This document shows positions 27,431 through 37,116 of a stretch of 64,000 nt of DNA, piece after piece. Under the pieces are notes generated by a model. The model saw nothing but the letters and a program-made list of their open reading frames with translations, did no database searches and was not told where the DNA came from. The DNA is from an uncultured Pseudomonadota bacterium. Lineage in GTDB: Bacteria; Pseudomonadota; Gammaproteobacteria; Burkholderiales; SG8-41. How positions within the stretch are numbered: the first letter of the stretch is position 1; each line of letters opens with the position of its first letter. Where the stretch lies: positions 1 to 64,000 of the forward strand of contig CAMPGR010000002.1 in the NCBI GenBank assembly GCA_946885605.1. Direction: 5' to 3'. The position numbers and the translations under genes were made by a program.

Positions 27431-29551
27431 ATGGGCGCACTGCCAGAGCAGCACACGCAGGGAGACGTGGTCAGCATAGCACGCACGCTGGCACAGAGCT
27501 TTCTCAACGTTCTTCCGGACCCGGCCTGGGTCAAGGATACCGCCGGCCGGTATGCAGCAATCAATCCCGCCTACAGGAAAATGTTCGAAGCGCTGACCCG
27601 GCGTACGCCTTCCGAAATCATCGGCCGCACGGATTTCGATCTCTTTTCAAGCGACGAGGCCGAGGCAATACGCCGGCAGGAGAGCGAAATCATGGCGGCG
27701 CGCGGCGCGCTCCGCGTGCAGCAGTGCCTGCGGGACCGCGAAGGCAGGCTGCGCCGCTTTGAAGTGCACCGCATCGTGCTCCTCGACGAGGCGGGAAACG
27801 TGGAAGGCACGGTCGGATTCGCGCAGGACGTGGGCGCGAGGCTGTCCGAGGAAGAGCAGCTGCACGAACGCGTGCAGGAGCTCACGGCGCTCGTCGCCAA
27901 CCTGCCGGGTATGGCCTACCGCGGTCGCGACGAGCCGGAGTGGGCGATGGAGTTCGTGAGCGAGGGCTGCCGGGCGCTCACCGGCTATGCTGCCGAGGAG
28001 TTCGTGGAGAACCGGGTTCGCAGCTGGAACTCGCTCATCGTGCTCGAGGAGTTGGAGCGCGTCTGGGAGGAACGGCGGAACCAGCTGCGTTCAAGCGGAG
28101 CCTTTGCTCTCGAATATCGTATCCAGCACGCGGACGGCACACTGCGCTGGGTATGGGAGCGCGGCCGCGCGGCCCAGGCGAGCGTGCCGACGATTACCGG
28201 CTTCATCACCGATATCACCGACACGCGCCACTATCTCGATGAGCTGGTCTATCGCGCGACCCACGATACCCTCACGGGACTTGCCAACCGCACGCTCCTC
28301 CTCGACCACATGCGCCACGCTATCGCTTACGGCGAGCGTTACCAGCGCATGGTCGCCGCGCTCGTGCTCAACATCGACAACTTCAAGTATGTGAACGAGA
28401 GCTTGGGGCACACCGCCGGTGACGAGGCGCTGAAAGAAGTGGCGGCCCGCCTGCGCAGCGCGCTGCGCGATCACGACACGATCTCCCGCATCGGCGCCGA
28501 CTCCTTCGCGATGGTGCTCATGGACCAGGATAACCTCGGGGCGACTTCCCAGGTGATGAATCGGATACTGAACGTCGTGCGCAGCCCGATCATGCTGGCG
28601 CCGCAGGAAGTGTTCGTCACATGCAGCATAGGCTGCGCAATGTATCCGACGGATGGCAACGATCCCGAGACACTCCTGCGGCGCGCCGATACCGCGATGC
28701 ACCGCGCCCGCGCGCAGGGACGCAACTGCTTTTATTTCTACTCGGCCGACATCGACCGCAAGACCGAGGAGCGCCTGCACCTCGAAGCGAGCCTGCGGCG
28801 CGCGGCCGGGCGGGGCGAGCTCTTCCTGCAGTACCAACCGCAGCTGCGGCTCGCCGACAACATGCCGGTGGGCGTGGAAGCGCTCGTCCGCTGGCGGCAT
28901 CCCGAGCTCGGCGTCGTCTCGCCGGCGCGCTTCATTCCGCTCGCCGAGGAAACCGATCTCATCGTGACCATCGGCGACTGGGTGCTGCACGAGGCCTGCA
29001 CGCAGACCAAGGCGCTGATCGATGCGGGGCTGCCGGTCGGTCATGTTGCCGTCAACCTGTCGGCGCGGCAGTTTCGCAATCGGCGGCTCGTCGCGCGCAT
29101 TCAGGAGATCCTCGAAGCGACGCGGCTCGAGCCCTGCCGTCTCGAGCTGGAGATCACCGAGAGCCTGGTGATGCACGATGTCGAATCGGTGATCGCCAAG
29201 CTGAAGGAGCTGAAGGCGTTGGGCGTGCTGCTTTCGATAGACGATTTCGGAACAGGCTACTCGAGCCTGAGCTACTTGCGGCGCTTCCCGATCGATCGCA
29301 TCAAGATCGACCAGTCCTTCACCCGGGAAGTGGACAGCTCACCGGATGCAGCCGCCATCGCGCGCGCCGTGATACAGCTCGGGCACGCGCTGGGGCTGCT
29401 CGTCATCGCGGAGGGCGTGGAGAACGAGGGACAGCTACGGTTTCTGCGCGAGAACGGGTGCGACGAGATGCAGGGCTATATTTACGCCCGCCCCCTCGAT
29501 CCGGATAGCCTGAAAGGCGTGATCGCCGTGCCGGCCCGGCTGCCAATGTAG
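27431..29551 (+). CDS. PAS-PAS-GGDEF-EAL protein; likely cyclic di-GMP phosphodiesterase
   Basis: A 706-residue signalling protein without membrane segments. PAS1 is residues about 20-135 (LNVLPDPAWVKDTAGRYAAI), PAS2 about 150-270 (FVSEGCRALTGYAAEEF), GGDEF about 280-440 and EAL about 455-700. The GGDEF signature is replaced by IGADSFAMVL, so cyclase activity is unlikely. The EAL domain keeps VGVEALVRWRHP, NLSARQF, ELEITESLVM, SIDDFGTGYSSLSYLRRFP, KIDQSF and EGVENEGQ, the catalytic set for hydrolysis. GGGGAGGTGA precedes the ATG. Transcription may begin near a CATAAT hexamer at 27388. Confidence 0.92.
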   Translation: MGALPEQHTQGDVVSIARTLAQSFLNVLPDPAWVKDTAGRYAAINPAYRKMFEALTRRTPSEIIGRTDFDLFSSDEAEAIRRQESEIMAARGALRVQQCLRDREGRLRRFEVHRIVLLDEAGNVEGTVGFAQDVGARLSEEEQLHERVQELTALVANLPGMAYRGRDEPEWAMEFVSEGCRALTGYAAEEFVENRVRSWNSLIVLEELERVWEERRNQLRSSGAFALEYRIQHADGTLRWVWERGRAAQASVPTITGFITDITDTRHYLDELVYRATHDTLTGLANRTLLLDHMRHAIAYGERYQRMVAALVLNIDNFKYVNESLGHTAGDEALKEVAARLRSALRDHDTISRIGADSFAMVLMDQDNLGATSQVMNRILNVVRSPIMLAPQEVFVTCSIGCAMYPTDGNDPETLLRRADTAMHRARAQGRNCFYFYSADIDRKTEERLHLEASLRRAAGRGELFLQYQPQLRLADNMPVGVEALVRWRHPELGVVSPARFIPLAEETDLIVTIGDWVLHEACTQTKALIDAGLPVGHVAVNLSARQFRNRRLVARIQEILEATRLEPCRLELEITESLVMHDVESVIAKLKELKALGVLLSIDDFGTGYSSLSYLRRFPIDRIKIDQSFTREVDSSPDAAAIARAVIQLGHALGLLVIAEGVENEGQLRFLRENGCDEMQGYIYARPLDPDSLKGVIAVPARLPM

Positions 29552-29554
29552 CGC

Positions 29555-29575
29555 GGGCGGCGTTTCACGCCGCCC
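29555..29575 (+). terminator. Strong hairpin after the EAL gene
   Basis: An 8-bp G/C stem GGGCGGCG/CGCCGCCC with a 5-nt loop, starting 4 nt after the stop of the EAL gene. It has no U-tract, so it may stabilise the 3' end rather than terminate. Confidence 0.35.
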
Positions 29576-29616
29576 GGCTTCGTGCTGCGGGAACGAGCAT
29601 TACGGGTAACGGCGCG

Positions 29617-29844
29617 TCAGTCCATTCGGCGGCGAATGTCATCGCCATACTGATGACCGACGAACCCTCCGGCGGCTGCACCGCCCAGCGTGCCCAGGGC
29701 GTCGCCCCCGGAGAGCGCGGCCCCGCCGATACCGCCCACGGCCGCGCCAACGGCGGTATCCCTTTCGCGTGGTGTCATGTTGGAGCAGCCGACGGCTGTC
29801 ACCGCCAACAGCACTGCGATCGCAGAAGTCTTCAGGTGCCTCAT
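29617..29844 (-). CDS. Small glycine-zipper lipoprotein (OsmB-like)
   Basis: A 75-residue protein with signal sequence SAIAVLLAVTAVGC, lipobox VGC with the cysteine at residue 20. The mature part is a glycine zipper: AVGAAVGGIGGAALSGGDA and GTLGGAAAGGFVGHQYGDD, the pattern of the OsmB/YMGG family. Proteins of this kind sit in the outer membrane and respond to osmotic or envelope stress; the function is not defined. Start ATG 29844 with GGAGGTAGGC upstream. It is convergent with the EAL gene. Confidence 0.85.
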   Translation of the reverse strand: MRHLKTSAIAVLLAVTAVGCSNMTPRERDTAVGAAVGGIGGAALSGGDALGTLGGAAAGGFVGHQYGDDIRRRMD

Positions 29845-30060
29845 GCCTACCTCCGTTCGTCAGCGGGTTACAAAAAAACGGCCCGAAAACCAGGACCACG
29901 TAACCAACTGACCGCAATCGCCGATGCCGAGTTCGGGCAAAGCGCGCCGGACTCAATTTTTCTCAGGCTTGCGCGCGAATTCGCTTGACGCAATGCGAGG
30001 GTCATGTTCGCCTGGAAAAAATTTGTATCGCCGCCTTCGTCGCCTGCGGGCGACACGTGA

Positions 30061-30819
30061 CTAGCCGCGGCCCACGAACGGCATCGTCGTTGCCATGATG
30101 GTCATGAACTGCACGTTCACCTCCAGCGGCAGGCCCGCGATGTAGCGCACGGCTTCGCCGACGTGCGTCACGTCGATCATCGGCTCGACCTTGACGCTGC
30201 CATCCGCCTGCTTCACGCCGCGCGCCATGCGTGCCGCGAGCTCGGTCATGGCGTTGCCGATATCGATCTGGCTGCACGCGATGTCGTACTTGCGTCCATC
30301 GAGCGCGATGGTCTTGGTGAGCCCCGTGACGCCATGCTTGCTGGCGGTGTACGGCGCAGAGTCAGGACGGGGCGCGTGCGCCGAGATGGAACCGTTGTTG
30401 ATGATGCGTCCGCCGCGCGGGTCCTGTGCCTTCATCATGCGGAACGCTTCCCGCGCGCAGAGAAACGATCCCGTCAGATTGACGTCCACCACGGTCTTCC
30501 ACCGGTCATAGGGCAATTCCTCGAACGGCACGCCGGGTGCGTTGGCACCGGCATTGTTGAAGAGGACGTCAATGCGGCCGAATTCGTCGCGCGTGCGCTG
30601 GAACAGCATCTTCACCGAGTGGGGATCGCTCACATCGGTCGGCACGACGAGTGCGCGCTCGCGCGCGCCCGCCGCCTCTTCCGCGGTTTGCTCGAGCAGC
30701 GGCTGGCGACGCCCGGCGAGAACCACCCGGTAACCATCGCGAAGCAGCGCGAGCGCGGCTGCCTTGCCTATGCCGCTGCCGGCGCCGGTCACGACCGCAA
30801 CTTTGCCGTGTGCGCTCAT
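30061..30819 (-). CDS. Short-chain dehydrogenase/reductase (SDR)
   Basis: A 252-residue classical SDR. The cofactor motif [17 protein letters not shown] is at the N-terminus; LFNNAGAN near residue 85 is the NAG motif; the catalytic Ser in [10 protein letters not shown] and the YTASKHG Tyr-x-x-x-Lys pair near 157-161 are present. It reduces or oxidises an unknown carbonyl/alcohol. The start ATG at 30819 has GGAGAG upstream. The MFS gene ends 95 nt upstream on the same strand, so a shared transcript is possible. Confidence 0.9.
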   Translation of the reverse strand: MSAHGKVAVVTGAGSGIGKAAALALLRDGYRVVLAGRRQPLLEQTAEEAAGARERALVVPTDVSDPHSVKMLFQRTRDEFGRIDVLFNNAGANAPGVPFEELPYDRWKTVVDVNLTGSFLCAREAFRMMKAQDPRGGRIINNGSISAHAPRPDSAPYTASKHGVTGLTKTIALDGRKYDIACSQIDIGNAMTELAARMARGVKQADGSVKVEPMIDVTHVGEAVRYIAGLPLEVNVQFMTIMATTMPFVGRG

Positions 30820-30914
30820 CAGCTCTCCTTTTCTTTGAAGTTCGGACGCTATGCTAGCGCAAGCGCCATGCCTTGCGCAGGAAGGGCGGCAACGGCGCGA
30901 ACGGCGCGCGCGAC

Positions 30915-32189
30915 TCAGCGGCGAGGCGCGGCTTGGGCAGCGGGCAGCGCGAAGGCCGAAAGCGTGGCGATGGCGGCGAGCAGCACCATGGCGGAGAGCG
31001 CGAGGGAGTGATGGATGCCGATGATGCCGCCCACGACGCCGACGGTCACGCCGCTGAAGGCGCGCAGCCCCAGCGCCGACATGGTGTAGAGGCCGATCAC
31101 GCGCCCGCGGATGTGCGCCGGCGCATTCATCTGCACCAGCGTCATCGCCATCGCGTTGAACGAGAGCTCGAGAAACCCCACGGCGAAGAGCAGCGCGAGC
31201 GCCATGGGATAGTGCGCGGTCACCGCAAAGCCGATGATCGCGCAGCACCACAGCATCGCGAGGACGAATGCGGTGCGCGGCCGGGCCGGCAGCCAACCCC
31301 GTCCTTCCAGCACGATGCCGGCGGCTAGCGCCCCCGCAGCATCGGCGGCCAGCAACGCGCTGTACGACATTCCAGGGTCGCCGTGCCCGAGATCGTGCGC
31401 GAACTCGGGCATCTGCGCGTGATAGGCATTGCCGACAAGCAGCGAGGCGCCGCCGGCGAGGAGGATCATGGAGACGATCGTGCGATTGCCCGCGATTTCA
31501 CGGGCGGTGAGGATGATGTCGGCAAGGCCGCGCACGGCGCGCGCGGGCGGCAGCGGCCCTTTGCGAAAGCGCGGGCCGTAGGGCGCCTTCCACAGCCACA
31601 GCACGAGCGGAAGATAGATCAGGACGTTCACGAGTATGCCCCACGCGGGACCGAGCAGCAGCAGGAGACCGCCGCCCACCGCCGGGCCCATGAGGATGCC
31701 GAGCCAGCGCGCGGTCGCATTGAGCCGCACCGCGCTCTGCAAATGCGCCGCGCCCACGATGTCGTGGATCAGCACCTGGCTCGCTGGACCCCACAGCATG
31801 CCGGCGGACCCGTGCATGATGAGCAACACCACCGCGTGCCACATCTCCAGCGCGTCGGTCACGAAGAGCAGGCCCCAGCCGAGCGAAGCGCCCATGAAGA
31901 GGAGCATTCCCGCCTGGATCACGCGCCGCGGATCGTAACGGTCGGCGAGCGCACCGGACCAGGTCGAGAGGAGCAGGAACGGCAGCCAATGCGAGATCAC
32001 CGCGAAGCCCGCAAGCGTCTGCGACTGGAATTTCTGGTACATCACCCAGTAGCTGATGACGTGCTCGATGTTGTCCGCCATCATCGCAATGGCGGACGTG
32101 ACGAAGTAAACGCGATAGCCGGGATGGCGCAGCGCGGGGAAGGACCGTCCGATGGGTGGCGCTTGGGGCTTCTCGGGCGCGTTGCTCAC
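30915..32189 (-). CDS. MFS transporter (EntS-like family)
   Basis: A 424-residue twelve-segment membrane protein. FRHPGYR-like N-terminus ([19 protein letters not shown]), [15 protein letters not shown] in motif A position and [17 protein letters not shown] near residue 360 match the MFS_3/EntS exporter group, which includes enterobactin and macrolide exporters. The substrate cannot be inferred here; no siderophore gene is adjacent. The start is GTG at 32189. The C-terminus ends in a short basic tail. Confidence 0.85.
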   Translation of the reverse strand: MSNAPEKPQAPPIGRSFPALRHPGYRVYFVTSAIAMMADNIEHVISYWVMYQKFQSQTLAGFAVISHWLPFLLLSTWSGALADRYDPRRVIQAGMLLFMGASLGWGLLFVTDALEMWHAVVLLIMHGSAGMLWGPASQVLIHDIVGAAHLQSAVRLNATARWLGILMGPAVGGGLLLLLGPAWGILVNVLIYLPLVLWLWKAPYGPRFRKGPLPPARAVRGLADIILTAREIAGNRTIVSMILLAGGASLLVGNAYHAQMPEFAHDLGHGDPGMSYSALLAADAAGALAAGIVLEGRGWLPARPRTAFVLAMLWCCAIIGFAVTAHYPMALALLFAVGFLELSFNAMAMTLVQMNAPAHIRGRVIGLYTMSALGLRAFSGVTVGVVGGIIGIHHSLALSAMVLLAAIATLSAFALPAAQAAPRR

Positions 32190-32309
32190 GGGGCTCGAGC
32201 CGCATGCAAAGCGGCCAGTATGCCAGAGCCGTAGTCGAAGGCGATCAGCGGCCTGTATGCCATGCGTGAGAAGGTCGTGAAGTGCCCGGCGCGACGGAGC
32301 GTGCGCCGC

Positions 32310-35270
32310 TCACAGGGGTGCGAGGGACAGTTGCACGAGAACCTGTTTCTGTTCCGCTTTGGCGGCCGGCTTGGGCTGCGTCTGACTGATGCGGGCGGCA
32401 TCGAGGCCGGCTTCCTTCAGCGCCGCTGCGATCGACTCCGCGCGGCGCTGCGCGAGCTCCTCGAGCGCGCCTTCCGGCAGCGGCTGCGCCGCCAGGAGGC
32501 GGCGCCCCAACTCGCGATAGAAAGGGGTCAGGTCAGCGACCTGCGGCTCGCCGCGCGCAAACTTGCGCAAGCGCTCGAAGACCGGGATGCGCGGCGCCGG
32601 CTTGCCGTTCTCCGCGGCGGCCGCGGCCTTCGCTTCGGCTTCCGCCTTGAGCTGCTCGAGGGCCTCCTCTGAAAAGCGCTCGGCGAACAAGGCGCGCATC
32701 GCATCGCGCGTGCGCTGGTCTTCGATGCTGATCGGGGCGGCGGGGTCTTCCGCCTTCACTTCGAAACCGGCGCGCTTTGCGATTTCCCGCCGCAAGGCCG
32801 CGCGCTTGAGCGCGTCCGCGTCCACCTTGGGATCGTAGCTCGCCGGTACCTCGACTTTCAGTTGAGGGCGCTTTTTGAGCGCTTCCGCGATGCGCTGGAT
32901 CTTTTCGCGCTCGGGGGGAAGGAGCCGGCTCGAGCCGGGTTCGAACGCGATGGCGCCGAGATCCTCGCCGTCTGCGCCGAAGAGGCGGCCCAGCGCGCGA
33001 AACGGCGCGGTGACCACGCTGCTCACGACGTTTCCGATGACCTTCCAGAAAGCCGCGCTGAAATCAAAGTTCGGGTCGTTGAGATTTCCCGAGATCGGTA
33101 TCGCCACATCGATCACGCCGTTTTCATCCTTGAGCAGCGCGACGGCGAGCTCGAGCGGCAGGTCGAGCGCATCGGGGCTCTCGACGCGCTCGCCGAGCGT
33201 GAACTGCTCGAGGACGATCTTGTTGTCGCCCTGCAGCAGGTTGTCGCGCACGCTGTAAGAGAGGTCGAGCGACAGCCTTCCGCTCGCAATACGGTACCCG
33301 GCGAACTTCATGGCATAGGGGGACGCTTTCGTCACGTCGATATTGCGGAACTGCACGCGCACGTTCGTGCGCTCGCTCGGCTCGAACACGTTCAGCCCGC
33401 CCGAGATGCGCGCGTAGCCGTGCTCGTCCACCCGCCCCTCGAGAGCGAGCTGGCTGCGCGTGTTGCGATCGGTCGAGATGCCGTTTACCGTGCCGGCAAG
33501 CTCGTGCATGTGCGCGGTGAATCCCGGCGTGATGCTTTCGTCCGAGAACTCGAGCCGGCCGTCCTCCACAAGCATGCGCCGCACGGTCGCGATATAGGCC
33601 GGTTCTTCGCCTTTCCGAGCGGCACCTTCCTTCGGCGCCGCGGTGTCCTTACGCCCGAGAAGGCGCCCGACATTGGTCGTGCGGTCCGCGGCGATGGCGA
33701 AGCGTCCCGCCGGGGCGGCCCAGCGAAGCTCGTCGATTTCGACGCGGGTGGGTTGGACCGACGCGCGCAACGCTTTCGTGGACAGCGAATTCCATCCGAC
33801 GAGCCGCGTGTTGGACGGGTCGTCGATCGCGACGTTCGTCAGTGAGGCCGAGCCATCATAGGTGAGGGCGGCGTCTTCCCCCATCGTCATGTTGCCGGCC
33901 AGTGCGGCTTCGCCCGATACGATCCTGATCTGGGCGTGTTGCGCGACGACGGGTTGAAACACGGCGAGCGGCACGCCGGAAGCCTCAATGCGCGCCTTCA
34001 CTGTGCGCGTTCGTGGCGCCGCACGCCCGTTCAGTGCGATGCGTCCACCGCCATTGAGCGCCGTCGCAAGCTCGAACACGAGATCTTCGGAGGCATCGAG
34101 GGCGAGGCCGGTCACGTTGCCGCCCAGTTCGACAAGCGTGACGTCGAGCCCTGTGACCTCATCGCTCAGTGAGGCGCTGCCGTTGCTCAACTCTGCCGTA
34201 CCGATCCGACCCTGCCACGCCGCGCCTGCCGGTTCGTCTGCTTTGCCGGGCAGGAGCCGTTCAAGATCGACTGCGCCGTTTGCATCGCGATGCGCAGTCA
34301 CCGAAAAGTCCGCCATACGGAGCGCTTCGGCGGCAAAGCGGCGCGCCTGCGTATTGACGGCTATCCCATCGAGCGCGAGCCGGCCGATCCGTGCGAACGG
34401 CGCCTCGGCATCACGCAGCGCGAGCGCGAGATCCTGCAGCAGGAGCCGGGCGTTGTGCACTTCGATGCGCGGCTTCCCGTCCTCGATCGAAAAGCGATAG
34501 GGCACCTCGAGGTCTGCGCGGCCCGACTTGATGTGAGCCGCAATCGTGTCGTCGAGGTAGGGATTGAGCTGCGGCAAAGCGCTGTGATTGAGTGCGAGCA
34601 CGCCGGACGCGACGAGCGGCTGCAGCGCCAACTGGCCGTTCCAGCGCAGACGCGCGCCGTCGCGCGTCTGGGCGGTGAGCTTGTACGCGCTGTCTTTCGA
34701 TTCAAGCGTGGAAAGCGCAGAGAGTTCGAGCGAGAGTTCCTCGATGCTCTGCTCGTAGCGTTCGCGGCGATCGGCGAAATCGATGCGCCCGTCCGCGATC
34801 GCGAGATGGCCGACGGCCATGCGCAGCGGCTCTTTCGATCCGGTGTCCTCGCGCGCCCGAGGCATCAGGGCAGCGAGGTTGAGGCGGCCTTCCTCGGAGA
34901 TCTCGACATGGATCTCCGGGGCGTTCAGCCTGAGCGCGGACAGGATCACTCCCCGGCGCACGACGGAGCGCCATTCGAAGTCGGCGACGCCTTCCTGCAC
35001 GGCCAGCAAGGGGCGGCCGTTTTTATCCTCCAATACGAGCCCGGTCACGCGCAGCACGAGCGTGAAAGGGTTGAACGCGATGTCGGCGACGCGCGCACGG
35101 CTTTGGAGCTCGGAATCCGCGAACTGCGGCAGCTCGCGCTTGGCAAGCCACGGGGCCAGCACGAAGCCGGCCGCGGCATACAACGCCACCAACCCAGCCA
35201 GGACAACAACGGCGATGACCGCGATGCGCGCCGCGCGGGCGCGCGGTATTGCGTGAGGGGAGGCGCTCAT
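32310..35270 (-). CDS. Large DUF748 envelope protein (AsmA-like)
   Basis: A 986-residue protein anchored by one N-terminal membrane helix (ARIAVIAVVVLAGLVALYAA, about residues 13-35) and otherwise periplasmic. AsmA-like beta-rich repeats fill residues 60-700; the DUF748 core is recognisable by TVNGISTDRN, LDLSYSVRDNLLQGDNKIVL, DVAIPISGNLNDPNFDF and IAFEPGSSRLLPPEREKI. The last part has a charged coiled coil (EALEQLKAEAEAKAAAAAEN). AsmA-family proteins are implicated in lipid transport to the outer membrane; DUF748 itself is uncharacterised. ATG 35270 gives a conventional anchor; the frame runs 30 codons further upstream. Confidence 0.88.
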   Translation of the reverse strand: MSASPHAIPRARAARIAVIAVVVLAGLVALYAAAGFVLAPWLAKRELPQFADSELQSRARVADIAFNPFTLVLRVTGLVLEDKNGRPLLAVQEGVADFEWRSVVRRGVILSALRLNAPEIHVEISEEGRLNLAALMPRAREDTGSKEPLRMAVGHLAIADGRIDFADRRERYEQSIEELSLELSALSTLESKDSAYKLTAQTRDGARLRWNGQLALQPLVASGVLALNHSALPQLNPYLDDTIAAHIKSGRADLEVPYRFSIEDGKPRIEVHNARLLLQDLALALRDAEAPFARIGRLALDGIAVNTQARRFAAEALRMADFSVTAHRDANGAVDLERLLPGKADEPAGAAWQGRIGTAELSNGSASLSDEVTGLDVTLVELGGNVTGLALDASEDLVFELATALNGGGRIALNGRAAPRTRTVKARIEASGVPLAVFQPVVAQHAQIRIVSGEAALAGNMTMGEDAALTYDGSASLTNVAIDDPSNTRLVGWNSLSTKALRASVQPTRVEIDELRWAAPAGRFAIAADRTTNVGRLLGRKDTAAPKEGAARKGEEPAYIATVRRMLVEDGRLEFSDESITPGFTAHMHELAGTVNGISTDRNTRSQLALEGRVDEHGYARISGGLNVFEPSERTNVRVQFRNIDVTKASPYAMKFAGYRIASGRLSLDLSYSVRDNLLQGDNKIVLEQFTLGERVESPDALDLPLELAVALLKDENGVIDVAIPISGNLNDPNFDFSAAFWKVIGNVVSSVVTAPFRALGRLFGADGEDLGAIAFEPGSSRLLPPEREKIQRIAEALKKRPQLKVEVPASYDPKVDADALKRAALRREIAKRAGFEVKAEDPAAPISIEDQRTRDAMRALFAERFSEEALEQLKAEAEAKAAAAAENGKPAPRIPVFERLRKFARGEPQVADLTPFYRELGRRLLAAQPLPEGALEELAQRRAESIAAALKEAGLDAARISQTQPKPAAKAEQKQVLVQLSLAPL

Positions 35271-35385
35271 AGGGGCAAACGTGAATACGGCATGTCGGGC
35301 AGCGCGGCGTTCATTGCAAGTTTCCAGCGGCATTGCGGCGGAAGTCGCGGAACTTTGCACGTTAGCACCGCTTCCGCCAGCGCAG

Positions 35386-35410
35386 TTACAAATCCTTACA
35401 ACAACTTACA
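35386..35410 (+). promoter_or_regulatory. Three TTACA direct repeats, 10-nt period (possible response-regulator box)
   Basis: TTACA begins at 35386, 35396 and 35406, spaced exactly one helical turn. A TATGGT -10-like hexamer follows at about 35432, placing the last repeat over the -35 position. The box is 77 nt before the small lipoprotein start. The arrangement resembles OmpR-family activator sites. Confidence 0.4.
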
Positions 35411-35486
35411 TTCACCCCTGCAGGGTTGCGCTATGGTAGGTCGCGTGCCCGGTAGGGCGATTGGCGCACGGCAAAGGAGATTCTCG

Positions 35487-35681
35487 ATGAAAAGCGCAAT
35501 TGGCACGGTCCTGCTTGCGTTGACTCTTGCAGGATGTGTGGCGGTGCCGTATGAGCCCGTCCCGGCATACGGCTATTACGTCCCCGGTCCGTACTATTAC
35601 GGAGCGCCTGCAGCGACCTTTCATTTCGGCTACCACTATCGCGGCGGCAACCGCCATCACCGCCATCGTCACCGCGACTGA
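35487..35681 (+). CDS. Small Tyr/His-rich lipoprotein
   Basis: A 64-residue protein with an AAAGGAGA ribosome site at 35473-35480. The signal GTVLLALTLAGC has its lipobox Cys at residue 17. The mature 48 residues are Tyr, Pro and Gly-rich (GYYVPGPYYYGAPAATFHFG), then a His/Arg-rich tail with RHHRHRHRD. Such His-rich ends can bind metal, but no function is known. It belongs to no family I recognise. It ends 13 nt inside the convergent gene at 35669. Confidence 0.7.
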   Translation: MKSAIGTVLLALTLAGCVAVPYEPVPAYGYYVPGPYYYGAPAATFHFGYHYRGGNRHHRHRHRD

Positions 35682-36439
35682 GCAGCGCCCACATGCGTTC
35701 CGCGGCGGTAAGCACGCAGCTCGCTCGCCTGTTCGACTTCGGTTTTCATCGCGATCAAGGCGTCCAGCGTGCGACGGCGGGCTGTGGTCGCCAGGTTGAC
35801 GTCGATAAGGAGTGGGGAGTCGAGGTGCGAGCGCATTCGCGCATGCGAGGCAGGATAATGCGCGAGGAGGCTTGAGAGCGCCTCTGCCGTACGCCGGTAT
35901 TCACGGTACGCGGCCTCGAGCCGCGCCTTCTTCTGGACCGCGTGCGTCACCCAGCTTGCGGTGCGATTGTCGGAGAGCATATGCGTATGGAGCAGGCGCA
36001 GGCTTTCCGATACGTCCATGCGATTACGATGGTCCGCAGCGCCTCTTCGCAGGATTTCGCGCGTTGTGAGCAGGTAGTCGTCAGCAGCCCGGGCGAATTC
36101 CTCCACCATCGAGGTGTCCATCGCGCGCAGCTTGGCGAGGTGAGCGTTAACCGCCGCATAGTGCGCCTCAAGGCTCTGGCCGAAACCGGGGAGCAAGTCT
36201 TTGCCGCCCAGAAGGGCGTCGTGCAAACGTACGCTCGCATCGTGTACGAGTGCGCTTACCGTCCGCGGCACGGTGCGCTTCTGATGCTCCCCGTATCCCA
36301 GGTAGCCGAGCAGCAAAAGCGTGCCGGTGACAGCGGCGAGCGTAGCGCAGCGTGCGGCCCCGGCCCTGCGGACAGGCAGGAGCGCCGCCCAACGCTCGCG
36401 CAGCGCGCGCATCCGGGCTTTCAATGCGTCGGCTCTCAT
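35669..36439 (-). CDS. Single-pass membrane protein of unknown function
   Basis: A 256-residue protein. One membrane segment, TLAAVTGTLLLLGYLGYG (about 32-50), divides a basic N-terminus from an approximately 200-residue helical domain with charged heptads (EEFARAADDYLLTTREILRR, HAVQKKARLEAAYREYRR). No enzymatic motif is seen. The architecture resembles a four-helix-bundle sensor without an output domain. ATG overlaps the udgX stop (ATGA), so the two genes are translationally coupled. It is otherwise unrecognised. Confidence 0.7.
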   Translation of the reverse strand: MRADALKARMRALRERWAALLPVRRAGAARCATLAAVTGTLLLLGYLGYGEHQKRTVPRTVSALVHDASVRLHDALLGGKDLLPGFGQSLEAHYAAVNAHLAKLRAMDTSMVEEFARAADDYLLTTREILRRGAADHRNRMDVSESLRLLHTHMLSDNRTASWVTHAVQKKARLEAAYREYRRTAEALSSLLAHYPASHARMRSHLDSPLLIDVNLATTARRRTLDALIAMKTEVEQASELRAYRRGTHVGAAQSR

Positions 36440-37116
36440 GATCGTTTCACGAATTGTGCCGCGATTCTAAGGTCGGCGACAAACCGGCGATAGGCCTCGG
36501 CCTTGTATTCGTCCGGCACGCGCAGCAGCGCGGAAGGATGGACGGTGATGAGAAGCTTCGCATTGCCCGCGTAGGGCAGGAGACGGCCGCGGTTCGCTTC
36601 GATCGGCGTCGCATCGCCAAAGAGCGAGCGCGCGGCGGTGGCGCCGAGCGCGACAACCAATGCGGGGTGGACGATCTCGAACTCACGCTCGAGCCATGGA
36701 TGGCATGCGTCGATCTCTGCATCCGCGGGCTTTTTGTGCATGCGCCGCTTGCCGCGGGGCACGAATTTGAAGTGCTTCACGGCATTGGTCACGTACACCA
36801 TGTCCCGATCGATACCGGCTTCGGCGAGCGCGCGGTCGAGCATGCGACCGGCCGGACCGACGAAGGGCTTGCCCGCGCGGTCTTCGCTGTCGCCGGGCTG
36901 CTCGCCTACGAACATGATGGCCGCATCGGGGCTGCCCTCCCCGAAAACCGTCTGCGTCGCGTTTTTCCAAAGCCCGCATGCACGGCAAGCGCGAGCTGCA
37001 CTGCGCACTTCCTCGAGCGAGCCGGCATGGGGTGCGGGATGCGTTTCGGCGGCGGGTAAATCCCCACGCGCGGCCTCGCGCCTCTTCCTCGACCGCGGTC
37101 GCGGTGGTTCGGCCAT
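36436..37116 (-). CDS. udgX: UdgX-like uracil-DNA glycosylase superfamily protein
   Basis: A 226-residue protein of the iron-sulfur family 4 UDG group. Motif A is MFVGEQPGDSEDRAGKPFVG near residue 68. A distinctive element GKRRMHKKPADAEI near residue 123 corresponds to the KRRIH loop of UdgX, whose His forms a covalent bond to DNA after uracil removal; here Met replaces Ile. The C-terminal motif is TVHPSALLR. Cluster cysteines include CRACGLWKNA. It should bind or excise uracil tightly. The N-terminus is Arg/Pro-rich and likely disordered. It overlaps the next gene. Confidence 0.85.
   Translation of the reverse strand: MAEPPRPRSRKRREAARGDLPAAETHPAPHAGSLEEVRSAARACRACGLWKNATQTVFGEGSPDAAIMFVGEQPGDSEDRAGKPFVGPAGRMLDRALAEAGIDRDMVYVTNAVKHFKFVPRGKRRMHKKPADAEIDACHPWLEREFEIVHPALVVALGATAARSLFGDATPIEANRGRLLPYAGNAKLLITVHPSALLRVPDEYKAEAYRRFVADLRIAAQFVKRS

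Noticed and set aside
35503..35520. Sigma-54 -24/-12 element TGGCAC...TTGC
   Set aside because: Spacing is wrong and the site is inside the lipoprotein coding sequence.
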